Source: Hypomyces perniciosus (taxonomy: Eukaryota > Ascomycota > Sordariomycetes > Hypocreales > Hypocreaceae). From it: a stretch of 64,000 nucleotides of DNA. The notes below the pieces were generated by a model. That model was not told the DNA's origin, did no database searches, and saw only the letters and a list, made by a program, of their open reading frames with translations. The DNA is taken from contig SPDT01000005.1 of assembly GCA_008477525.1 (NCBI GenBank), positions 4,030,001 through 4,094,000 of the forward strand, given 5' to 3'. Shown here in pieces: positions 33,821-43,439 of the stretch. Each line of letters starts with the position of its first letter. Positions within the stretch are counted from its first letter, which is position 1. The translations under genes and the position numbers were made by a program.

Positions 33821-35743
33821 CTAACCGTTGAGACGCATTTTAATGTCACTAATTGCCTGCAATAATGATTCATCCTCCGATGTCCAGCTTGGTATCTCCT
33901 TGACGAGGAAAATCTCTGCTTGATGGAGTCTTTCTGCTGCTTCAGCTATCTGTTCGCTGATTTTTGCATCAGTGTTATATTCCGTTTTCTTCAAAACACG
34001 CTCCCTGATTGTTTGGATCACGCGAAGAATAGGGTTCGGTGTCGCGAATGATCTCCTCTGTTGCCGGAGCTTTGACACTGTGCTTTTAGCTATGGTGCGC
34101 ATGAGCCCCGGAATATCGGCTAGCGTCGCTTCCTGCGGCAAGTTTATCGTCGTACATGCTGGCGCGCTCTGAGCTGATTGCTCTGACGGTGGCATCAGCA
34201 GCCTTAAGAAGACGCAACGCCACAAAGCAACGTCCATCTTCGCTGGAATGGGAATTCCAGCTACCTGATGATAGCCAAAGGCTGTAGAGATAACACCACA
34301 GGCGGATTTGTCCGTCTGCCTTATGGGCGAATTGTAGACAACTTCTGGCTTGTCCTCATGTGGAAAATTAGCACCAAAAAAATCCAGGGCTATTTTTTGG
34401 GCCTTTTTTTGGTGGTGACCATCTGGTAGTGAATCGTGAATCTGAAGAAAGTCGCGGTGCCCATCCAAGACTCCGAGAACCCAGTGAGATGTTCCCTCAA
34501 TGAATATCGGCTGTATTATCTTCGACCGAGGAGCCAAAGTTCTAAGGCGAGAGAGAGTGCCTGAGCTCTGGGAATCAATGACACAAATTTCCTCCCCCGC
34601 AACATTTTCGAGAATCCTTAATGCATTGTTCACAACGGCGTCGTTTAGGAGACCCTGGGGATCCCTGAGACACTTTAAATTTTCGTCGCTGACCGAATAG
34701 CGACATCGTAAAGTAGCTCCATGGTCTTCGTCATCTGATAATGTAATGGCATGGCAATCGGGTGATGACTGCCTCGGCGCTTTCGTATCCTTGGACTTTG
34801 GGCTCTCCTGTGTCTGACTGCTCGCCAGCCTGCACCCTGTCGGCGCCAGCTTAGCAACAAACCCCTGCGATGACGGCTTGTTTGATGAATCGATGCTGCT
34901 GCAGTGCGTGGAACCAAGTGAGGTGTTGGGTCCTTCCTCATCTCCCACTTGACTTGATGCATCGTTCTTTCGGCTGATTGGTGTCTGAGGTGATGTAGAT
35001 GTACTAGTATGTGCGGTTCTGGGTCGTTTTGCGTCTTGCGCTAAATTGTTACCTCTTCGTTTCCGTCGATAACCTTGTTGCTCAGGAGAAGGGGCCACAG
35101 ATAGTAGCTTGTCAAACGGATCGTCGAAATGGCCAGCGACCTCTGCGGAAGGTATGGACTGGTCCACCGTGGTTTTGCTCAACCCCGAGTCTCTCACGAT
35201 GATGGTCTTCTCGTCGACCTGTTCCTTCAGTAAAGGGCTGCTGTTGTCCTCGATGTGGCCATGATTGCCTATGATCATTAGACAGACGACACAAATGCGC
35301 GACCAAGGTTGGTTCATACCATGAATAATTTTTATTGCGATCCCTACTATCTGTTTATTTACGGCGGTATCCAAGCGTGACCCACGACGGTTCACTCTGG
35401 GCTCCGCGAACTGTTTTTGGGCCTGCTCCAACGCAGTCTTGGCTTCGCGCCAAGGGCACAATTGGGCAAATTCCACCAGATCATCTAGAGAACCCTGGGT
35501 TATGTTCCCGGGGAAGGCTCGCGACCACTCTTCTTCTCTGATTCCCCACTCATTGAGGGCACGATGTAGCTTTAATGTCTTCGGTGGGGGCTGAGGATCG
35601 AGTACACGCCGCGATTCTGGGGTTTTCGGTGGAACAGAAGGCTGAAGAGCCATTTCCTTGAGTCGTCCAGAGATGTGAAGGTTACTGTCTACCTTCCACT
35701 TGTCATACAAAGCCATGTGTTCGTCTAGCTCAGTTTCGGGCAT
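33821..35743 (-). CDS. Ulp1-like (C48) cysteine protease
   Basis: The frame runs 640 codons from the ATG at 35743. A stretch of 51 nt (35269-35319) has a GTATGA donor, TCTAATG branch-like site and ATAG acceptor; it is probably an in-frame intron, which would leave 623 residues. The protease domain lies in the middle: LLNDAVVNNAL (the LNDxxIN entry helix), SHWVLGVLDG with the catalytic histidine, LQIHDSLPDG with the aspartate, and RQTDKSACGVISTAFG with glutamine and catalytic cysteine. The triad is complete. Flanks are low-complexity, basic and serine-rich (KRPRTAHTSTSTS), with a C-terminal coiled coil. Ulp1 enzymes remove SUMO-like modifiers in nucleus and cytoplasm; this protein lacks close similarity to housekeeping Ulp1/Ulp2, so the substrate is open. 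Possibly transposon-captured. Confidence 0.82.
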   Translation of the reverse strand: MPETELDEHMALYDKWKVDSNLHISGRLKEMALQPSVPPKTPESRRVLDPQPPPKTLKLHRALNEWGIREEEWSRAFPGNITQGSLDDLVEFAQLCPWREAKTALEQAQKQFAEPRVNRRGSRLDTAVNKQIVGIAIKIIHGMNQPWSRICVVCLMIIGNHGHIEDNSSPLLKEQVDEKTIIVRDSGLSKTTVDQSIPSAEVAGHFDDPFDKLLSVAPSPEQQGYRRKRRGNNLAQDAKRPRTAHTSTSTSPQTPISRKNDASSQVGDEEGPNTSLGSTHCSSIDSSNKPSSQGFVAKLAPTGCRLASSQTQESPKSKDTKAPRQSSPDCHAITLSDDEDHGATLRCRYSVSDENLKCLRDPQGLLNDAVVNNALRILENVAGEEICVIDSQSSGTLSRLRTLAPRSKIIQPIFIEGTSHWVLGVLDGHRDFLQIHDSLPDGHHQKKAQKIALDFFGANFPHEDKPEVVYNSPIRQTDKSACGVISTAFGYHQVAGIPIPAKMDVALWRCVFLRLLMPPSEQSAQSAPACTTINLPQEATLADIPGLMRTIAKSTVSKLRQQRRSFATPNPILRVIQTIRERVLKKTEYNTDAKISEQIAEAAERLHQAEIFLVKEIPSWTSEDESLLQAISDIKMRLNG

Positions 35744-37047
35744 CGTGATGTTGATTCTTGTCGCTGAAGCACACTAACCTCGTTTGTACGAGTGCGAAAT
35801 CGTAGCGGGGAATTGACTACACACTGTGGCCGCATCGACAAACAAACCATTTGCGTTTGAGAGATCCGATACGGATCTCTCTCCATTTATCTGTTCTACG
35901 GAGGGTGCCCCCACTGTCTGCAAGAGCTGTGGTATGTTACCACAGAGACCGGGAAATATTCGGGGCTTGATGGAAAGCCTGCTGTTGGTGGAGCTGTTAT
36001 TTCACCCTGGACTAGTCCGAAGCTTACGATGAGCACGAGTTCGTTCCAAATGCGGGTCAGATGCGGGTGAACTGTTAGGTATCTGCAGGCACGTTATTCC
36101 TCCATTTTAAACGCAGTTAACAGGCTCGTTTACGTCTCTACAGTCTCCCTATGAGAGTATGATTGTTCGCGCAGATCGATCCGCTCTCGCCCGTCTAGAT
36201 GATACCGGTCATACCGATGATCTTAGCCTTCAGAACGCGTTGTGATCTTGATGTTGACCCGGAAACCCGCTTCTGGGATCTTGGCTGGATAGGTGATTGA
36301 AGCACCCATCGAACGGCTTGCCCGAGAGTGGTATGCGCCGGCAAACCGAAACGCGTCAAGTAGTAATAAAAAACGGCACTTCGAGGAAACACCTGTGTGG
36401 CCGCAGGGTCTGTTGAACATGTATCATCCCTACGCTTTCCTTGAACAGTGCTAGGGCTCGCCGGGGTTAACACAATACTCGTACTTTGAATCAATACGGA
36501 GTGATGCGTGATTGCGTGACTACGAAGTGCGGGGAACCCATACACGGGATCACAGTTTGACTGGAGCCCCACTGTGCCCCCCGCTACAGCACTAAATATA
36601 GAGGTGCCTTGGCCTGCTCGACCCAACCTTCTCCAGACTAAGTGAGTTTTCTCGCATTCCGTTTTTCATTAATTCGAATTATACGAATAACTTTGAATTT
36701 TGACCTTAATGCCTATATATGCAGTAACCCTCTACAGATATAGTAAAGGGCGAAACGAGTTTCCGCATTTTTTAGTTTTAAAACATTCTAAGCACGGACC
36801 AGTCTTGTGGCGCAATGTGGCTGATACAGTGCCGGGCTCAAGCCGATGTGTACTTTTGAGAAGGTGCCTTAACGTAGGCCGGAATTGGACCTTTCACGGG
36901 CATCAGGCAGTTGCAGTAGACACCTAACTTCTAAGGCATAGAGATATTGCCCGTCCGGTTTAGGCCATCCAGTAGGCAGCGACATCTATTGGAACCACGC
37001 CGTCAACAAAGCCAGAACAGGCTTGTCGTTGCTGATACATAATATCG
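35744..37047. other. Intergenic, no gene supported
   Basis: Upstream region shared by the divergent Ulp1-like gene and the Tc1-like remnant. Only short frames; no repeat or site recognised. Confidence 0.45.
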
Positions 37048-37765
37048 ATGGCTCCGCAACTTGCTGCCTCTCAACATGAACTGATGGATGCGATGATCCA
37101 GAAAGATTTGCCGACTAACGAAATAGTCACAGTTGTCGGTTGCAGCGAACGCACAGTACGCAGAAAGCGATCGAAACGACGATGCTCTGGAACGATGGAA
37201 GCACCCTCCAGCCGTGTCGGTCGGCGCAGTACTATTACACCTTACATGCGAGAAATCCTACGTGAGCAGCTAATCAAGCAGCCTGACATGTTTCGATGTG
37301 AGATGGTTGATTTCCTATACGATAAGACCGGAGTAGAATTGTCGCCTTACAGCGTCGGCCGGACCTTGAAGGCCATGGGATGGTCTAGGAAAACGACCCG
37401 CCGTGTGGCAAAGCAACGAAATCACGAGCTACGAGATTTATATCTACATAGGCTCTCGAAATACGAGACCAATCAACTAGTCTTTATTGATGAGTCCGGT
37501 TGCGACAAGAAAGTTGGACAAAGACACTGGGGATGGGCCCCCGGAGGATGCACGCCAGTGTAGATCAATGGGTTCAATCGTGAGCAAAGGTTTCAGATTC
37601 TCCCAGCGTATACACAGGATGGTGTATTGTTCGCGCGTATATACCCAGGATCGACAGACAGCGAATATTTTTTATGACTTTATTGAACAGCTACTGCATC
37701 ACTGCGGTAGATGGCCTGAACCTAGATCGGTCCTTGTCATGGATAGCGGCAGACTGACTCGCATC
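37048..37765 (+). pseudogene. Tc1/mariner-like transposase, nonsense, frameshift, truncated
   Basis: The ATG at 37048 opens a frame of 171 codons: helix-turn-helix (QKDLPTNEIVTVVGCSERTV), a second DNA-binding region, and FIDESGCDKKVGQRHWG with the first catalytic aspartate. A TAG at 37561 interrupts it; in the same frame INGFNREQRFQILPAYTQDG continues. An extra T in the T-run near 37671 then shifts the frame to DFIEQLLHHCGRWPEP and VLVMDSG, the second aspartate region. Homology stops about 37750, where the sequence meets an unrelated minus-strand fragment. CAG to TAG fits RIP. Confidence 0.85.
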
Positions 37766-38215
37766 CTTGCAAATAAATGATATGTCGATCCGCAGCTTCT
37801 TCCGGCCACGGAAAAGAGGACTCCAGGCTCTCAGTTGGTTCTCCACAATATCCCATTCGATATTAAACTCGTTGAAGCGCTTCGTTAGGTCCCGTTCGGA
37901 ACGGTCCGATACAGATACAACGACGTTAGTCTCCTCGGGTTTATAGCATTTATTTCGTGGTGTTTTCCGCTTTAGGAGGTCCTCGACTGTTGACTTCAGG
38001 GTTGTATTCCAAAATGCACCAGGCGCTAATACAAGATTTGGTTCTTGCTCTGGATTGTATGTGAGCTTTGTGAGTCTTCCTTTGTTTAAAAGCAACTTCC
38101 ACTCAATGGAATAATGAATGCAAGTGGGCGGCAATTCATCATATGCCAGATCTTTGTCCCAGTCACTTAACTGGAGCAATGGCAGGCCTGGTCCGTTACT
38201 CCGCTGCTAGCTCTA
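37766..38215 (-). pseudogene. Fragment of an unnamed fungal repetitive gene family
   Basis: The minus-strand frame has no ATG and reads GLPLLQLSDWDKDLAYDELP, then CIHYSIEWKLLLNKGRLTK, VLAPGAFWNTTLKSTVEDLL, VVVSVSDRSERDLTKRFNEF and LFRGRKKLRIDISF. I recall similar conserved fungal hypothetical proteins (DRSxRDLTKRFD and FRxGKKLRLxISF blocks) without known function. It lies just downstream of an OrsD zinc-finger start (38281-38502) on the same strand and is cut at 37765 by the Tc1-like remnant. Whether the two minus-strand pieces were once one gene is uncertain. Confidence 0.5.
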
Positions 38216-38280
38216 GCTAGCCGGACTTGCGCTGCGGCTGTCAAACCTTGGAGTGCGATAATCAAGCGCGACGTCGTCAT

Positions 38281-38502
38281 TTATAGCTCAACTGTGCGTG
38301 GGTCATTCAAAGTAGCCTGATGTGAATTTTCAAACGCCATCACCTGCTGCAGTGAATCTCCAGTGAGCCTGTGTTGTTCTCGAAAATGTGATGCAACGGC
38401 TGTAGCTCCGGGGCGGATAGCGGCTCGGCATATTAAACATAGCAAAAGCATGCTTGGCTCATGGAGCCGAATGAGCTCTGGCTTATTTAATGATTGCTCC
38501 AT
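38281..38502 (-). pseudogene. OrsD-like zinc-finger N-terminus, truncated
   Basis: From an ATG at 38502 the frame encodes 73 residues. LLLCLICRAAIRPGATAVASHF and REQHRL match the CxxC...H...H unit at the start of OrsD-domain proteins (Pfam PF12013) and parallel CKLCRCAVHAGSNIESHFRR in the larger gene at 52288. The frame ends DPRTVEL-stop, where family members continue, so only the first finger remains. Confidence 0.55.
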
Positions 38503-39095
38503 TATTCAAAGTCGTAGTATAATAAGTAAAGCCTGATTGTGTCAGGAGTCAAAGGGAGACTAAAGGGATAACAAAGGGGACCAGCCCCCCCTTTTTCTAC
38601 GAAGCCACGTGACCCCAGGAAGGTGCATATATACAGAGATTCTTGGACCTCGTAGGAAAGAAGGGCAGAAATTAATACAGTCACTTACTACTTCTTGCTT
38701 GCGATCTACCTGCTACTCTACGGCTAGGTCACCTCCCAGACTCTCTCACTCTCTTCTAGTCGTCCCCAGTTTCTGACAGATTGTTTGATTTCAAATTATG
38801 GAGATCTAACTATTAATATATACTTTTCATAAAGCAATAAGCCCCAGCCTTCCCCTTTAACAGAAGCGCTAGACTAATCCCTAATACGCCATAAGCTTAA
38901 CCTAACATAGCTCTGGGTAACCTAAGTACCCCACTTAGGTTAAGGACAGCCAATTAAAATGGTTGTTTTAGTCGCAGGTTGTTTTAGTCAGCATGGTCTG
39001 TGCGTTTTGGCAATTTCGCTGGTAATTAAAAGTCGTTTAACTTAAACGACCTATGGAATAATGACCAAGAAGGCAGACCTCGTGGATCTGGCAGT
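38503..39095. other. Intergenic; short palindrome
   Basis: No gene. An almost perfect inverted repeat, GTCGTTTAACTTAAACGAC, occupies 39032-39050 just before the hAT remnant. Confidence 0.45.
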
Positions 39096-39365
39096 GTGGC
39101 TTCGATATTCAAGCTCGTAATTCAAACACGAAGAGGAAATTTCCTATTCGGCAGGTCTTCATCTTTGGAAAACTCGCAGAATGTAGATCATGACGAATAT
39201 GACCGCTGGCTATCGAGCCCTGACGTTAAGAACGACCCTCTGGTCACCAATCCCATCCAGTATTGGTGGGAGAGACGGAAAGATTACCCTCAGCTGTCAT
39301 AAATAGCTCTTGACTTACTATTAGTGCCACCTATATTTGCGGAGTGCGTTCCGAGTCAGATGGCT
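39096..39365 (+). pseudogene. hAT transposase C-terminal dimerisation fragment
   Basis: The frame encodes DHDEYDRWLSSPDV, VTNPIQYWWERRKDYPQLS, then a TAA at 39300 and, still in frame, IALDLL...PPIFAECV. This is the hAT dimerisation region (EYxxW...P..WW...YP.LSxxALDLLSxPxxSxExER). The stop and the loss of ERVFS show decay; CAA to TAA would explain the stop. Upstream catalytic parts are missing. Confidence 0.75.
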
Positions 39366-39741
39366 TTCGTATACGATATCCGTCTTGCAGATTGTTAGCT
39401 TTGCCGATGACGCGTTCATGCCATAACTACTCCGTACTGACACTGGACACCACGAGGAGGTCTGCAGCTTCGTCCCACTGCACTTTCAAGCAGTATCCGG
39501 CGTGCTGGCCGGAGGCCGTGACATAGTAATAGTAAAACAAACAATGTATCCAGTTCAGAGTGGAGATTGCCTGCAACTTGGATAAGAGCCAAGCCAACAA
39601 CCAGCAACTATAGAGTTGAGTACCCACTTATTTGATTAATAACACAGTAACCAACATTTTATGCAATCTATTCCATTCTCCTCTCGAGAGGGGCTGGCAA
39701 AGCCAATCTGTTTATTTGTAACCAGCAGCCAGGAATCAACA
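39366..39741. other. Intergenic, no gene supported
   Basis: One TACTCCGTA motif at 39428; otherwise nothing recognisable. Confidence 0.4.
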
Positions 39742-39857
39742 ATACGCATCTACAGTCTACGCACCTACAGTCTACGCACCTACGCACCTACGCACCTACG
39801 CACCTACGCACCTACGCACCTACAGTCTACGCACCTACGCACCTACGTATCTACGCC
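39742..39857 (+). repeat. Minisatellite directly before the J-domain gene
   Basis: About 115 bp made of CCTACGCAC 9-mers interspersed with CTACAGTCTACGCAC units. It ends 8 bp before the ATG at 39866, so it lies in the presumed 5' leader. Confidence 0.9.
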
Positions 39858-39865
39858 TGTGCAAT

Positions 39866-41571
39866 ATGCATTACAGCCCTTTTGACGCTCTTGGTCTCGA
39901 CTTTGGCAATTACACGGAACAAGAAATCCATAAAGCATATAAGCTTGCTTCAAAGTACTGCCACCCCGATAAAAGAAATCAACAATCAATTCCAGAAAAT
40001 TGGTGGCCTACACAAATCCATTTGGAAGAGTCACGGGCTTTTCTATTGAGCCAAAAACATGCAAACCATTATTACCGTGGTTATCCACGCACATTCTTCC
40101 CTGGTAAACCTGGGCTACCTGTTTATCGCATGCCTGGTCATTCTTTCTTCGCTTGTACCAACTGCGGAGTAGTCGATGCCACATGCCCCTGTGACGAGGC
40201 TATCAGCATTTCATTCATTGTCTGTGGCGAATGTCGCATGATCCTGCCATATAATATGATTGGGAATCACAATCAGGATGCCCATAACACTTGTGAGTTA
40301 TGTGGTGAGATCCCAGAGCCTGGACACTTTGCATCCAGACATCCCGATAAAGTGTGCCAAGTATGCAGCCAACCTGAAACTGGTGATATGCTAGCACACC
40401 TTCAAACGGCCCATACCCTCCGCCATTGCATAGGCTGTCAGGCATCGTCCGTAAAGGACCTTATTCGCCATTTTCAAGATGGCCATCGCCCTTGTCCACT
40501 CTGCCTCGAGCTTTACTCTACAGAGTCAATACATAGCCATCTCGCGAACCATCACAAATGGCAGCATTGTGACGACTGCGAGGATTCGACGCTTGATGAT
40601 CTTGAACGACATGTGCTGTCAGAACACGCTTGGATCTCTTGTCCATTCCCAGACTGCCTCCGTGTGATGGTTGGTGAGCTTTGGCGTCACGTACGTGCGG
40701 ACCACGCATATAAGCGCTGTCTAGCATGCCCTCAGATTGAAGCTGATTTCGCAGAAGCGACCGAGCATGTTGTTGCGGTGCACACGAAAGAGCTCTGCCC
40801 TATGTGTCGAAAAGCATTTCCCAAGTTGGATCTCGAGGATCATCTTGTTGATGAACATGATTGGTTGCGATGCCCATATTGTTCTCGTGCCAACCCCGAT
40901 GAGGAAGAACTTCGACAACACATAGCCGACGATGACAAGATTCAGCCTTGTTTAGTATGCTCTATTCCGCATTCATGGCATCAAATGAAGCCTCATTTGA
41001 TCCGGGACCACTCCTGGCTGCCTTGTCCGTTCTGTAGCGAGCCCTTTGAGGCACATGTCATATTCGAGCACTTTCAGCTATATCACAAGCAGTGCTCCAA
41101 GTGCAACTTTGCGGGTACGCTGGAGGGCCTGAATTCCCACATTTTGAATGAACACGATGGACTGTATGCGAACATTGCGACATGGCCCTTCCTGAAGATC
41201 AGCTTCAGGCGCATGTGGATGAGTTACATCCGTCAACTCACTGTCCACTGTGCGGCTGGCGCGGTATTCTACTCGATTTGCCCAAACACCTCGAGGGTCA
41301 CATTCCATCCAGCCATCCTGCGCAGTCGTCATGCGATAAGGATACCCGTCGCACCAAAAGACGCAAACTCAATCGACTCAAATGCGATTTTTGTCGCAAC
41401 GCCAAACAAAAGGTAAAGATGGATTGTCATATCCCAACTCTGCAAGCTGTTAACCAATGAAGCTAGTGTGAAGCTGTGCCCGGGGAAGAGAAATGTCAAA
41501 GATGTCAGGATCATGACCTAGCTTGCTCTGCGCTAACAGAGGTGCCGTGGTCTCGAAGTTCTCGAAAGTAG
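39866..41571 (+). CDS. J-domain / C2H2-like zinc-finger array / Zn2Cys6 protein, one frameshift
   Basis: From the ATG at 39866 an N-terminal J domain is readable (YSPFDALGLDFGNYTEQEIH, and CHPDKR with the Hsp70-activating HPD motif at about residues 33-35). It is followed by about a dozen CxxC...H...H units, many opening with an aromatic (HDWLRCPYC, DHSWLPCPFC, EHAWISCPFPDC). Near 41157 a base is missing: the expected HDWTVCEHC continues only in the next frame, through LHPSTHCPLCGW. That frame reaches KRRKLNRLKCDFCRNAKQK, then a 54-nt intron (41413-41466, GTAAAG to CTAG), then CEAVPGEEKCQRCQDHDLAC, completing a C-x2-C-x6-C-x8-C-x2-C-x6-C zinc cluster; stop at 41569-41571. If the shift is real the protein ends early (516 residues) without the cluster. 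Role unknown; transcription-factor or chaperone-adaptor function is inference. Confidence 0.8.
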
Positions 41572-41962
41572 TTCCATTAGCAGGCTGCGAGTGGATTGGG
41601 TAGACCAATATAAAAGAGGATCAAGATGCGTCTGTTCTGGCCACTCAGACCGTGGGATGAGATTTTGTTAATCACAAATCAACAATATGTGGGAACATGG
41701 AAAGACTCAAGAGTGATTGAATTCGACACTCTTGCTGTTCCCAAGTTGGATAGGAACAACTGCTATTTAAATACATGTCGCACCCAACGGTCAAATAGTG
41801 GAAATAGTCTGCAAATTGAGGTATTCTATAATAACTTGAGATCTTCAACATCTAGGTGCAAAGACCTTTTATTTATAGCCGTCTAAAGCGTCATAATAAA
41901 GGAATAGCTGGCTAGATGAGGGAATAGATAACAAGATAACAAGATAACGAAAGTGTGACATA
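41572..41962. other. Intergenic with inverted LTR-like copy
   Basis: A diverged copy of the LTR-like repeat lies at about 41700-41790 on the minus strand (AATTCGACACTCTTGCTGTT, CTGCTATTTAAATACATG). No gene. Confidence 0.5.
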
Positions 41963-42400
41963 TCACATGACTAATGGAAGTTTGAAGCGCTTGAAGCGTT
42001 CGTGGTATTGTTGGAATTCGCCGTGGCCAGACCTCTCTGCTATTAGCCAAAGTAGTATTCCTCTGGGAAGATTGTGGCTGTCAACCCAATCTAGGTCCCA
42101 GCCATTGTAGTTGGCGGGGTTGTGTTCCTGCCACCATTCCTTTGGCAACTAAAGAGGGAAGATTATTAAGGTATTCCTCATGTTTTTGGGTTGCTGCTTC
42201 TTTCACTAGGAATGAGAAGTCGGGTCCGGCTAGGACTTGGTGTGCCTGTTGTCCTGGGACCTTTGGTCTTGGGCATTTCCCAATGAGGGCTGCTGTTCGT
42301 TGCAACCTTGTTTGGAAGGTTCCTGCTGGTCTGGATCGCCAGACCAGTGAGGTGTTTACATACATATCAACGCGGTATATGAGTTGCCTGAAGTTACCAT
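41963..42400 (-). mobile_element. Decayed Tad-like LINE fragment
   Basis: On the minus strand TRLQRTAALIGKCPRPKV and VLAGPDFSFLVKEAATQKH match the segment before RNase H in the LINE at 19380-19510. A second frame (LIAERSGHGEFQQYHERF) matches the part after RNase H at about 20125-20170. The RNase H between them is deleted. Confidence 0.75.
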
Positions 42401-43439
42401 CAGGCACATACGACCATAGGTAGCGGAAAATTCGGGGTCCCGTCAAGCTCTTCTCTTGAGTTTGATGTCTTCCATTTTTTGCATCCCAAGACTCCAAATT
42501 CGGAGTCACATGATTCCGTTTTTGGAGGTCAATGAACCCCGCGCTAAGAAATTTACCACCATTAAGTCACCTGACCCAACCAAACAAAACGGTACTGTTA
42601 CTGTTTTGTACACAGCGGCGGTTCCGATATCGGTTGTGTACGTACATCCCGACATTTACGGGCATGGCCAGCTATTAGGCTCACACCCCCTCCAGTATAA
42701 GCGCTAGGGTGAATCCCAGCAACATGAGTGCCTTGACCGGAACCATGGAGCACCTATTCCATCTCTCTACTGGTCTTCCTCGAGAGCCGCCATGTACTTC
42801 ATGATTTCCATTATCTCAGCCTAACTGAATTTCATCACAACGTTATCCAACAAGCTCCGGACGGAGCTAGGAGGAAGTATTTTGAATGAAAAAAAAGGTT
42901 ATGCAGGTGAAGGAAAACATATAATGATACTAGGTGGCTTGGCCTGGAAAAAGCCCATCACCGACACAAATACGGAGTACCTTTTCCAGATCTCGAAGCA
43001 GCTCGAATTTCAATACTCCATCCCAACGCAGTAATGACTAACTATGAATGGTTATGGCTATCTTAGGCTTTTAACTGAATGTGAGATTGCGTAGATACAA
43101 AATCGAGGCATGAAAGGGTGACAGTGCGTACAAGAATCTTCTCTTAACCTCCTTATTTTTACTATCCTTATTGGTCAGTCGTTCCATTGTCTTTCCGTAG
43201 GTACGTACTAAGGAAGTGACCCGTTGCATGACCTTACAAACAGGCAACCGGGTTGCAAAAAAAGCGGGACTCCGAAAGGGATGTGTCTCCAAAACTGGCA
43301 TACACCATGTGCTTCCTTTATACTCTACAGTCTATGAGCCAGCTAACTAATTATAAAAGCTTTAATGCAGTTTCTATTATAGAAGATATTAGATTTAGGC
43401 AGGTGACGTTTCCTATTATTAAGTATATATGCGTCGAAT
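42401..43439. other. Intergenic, downstream of the NLR gene
   Basis: Short frames only; a TACTCCGTA-type motif at 42971 and a CTAGGTGGCTTGG block at about 42932 shared with 20700. Confidence 0.4.
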
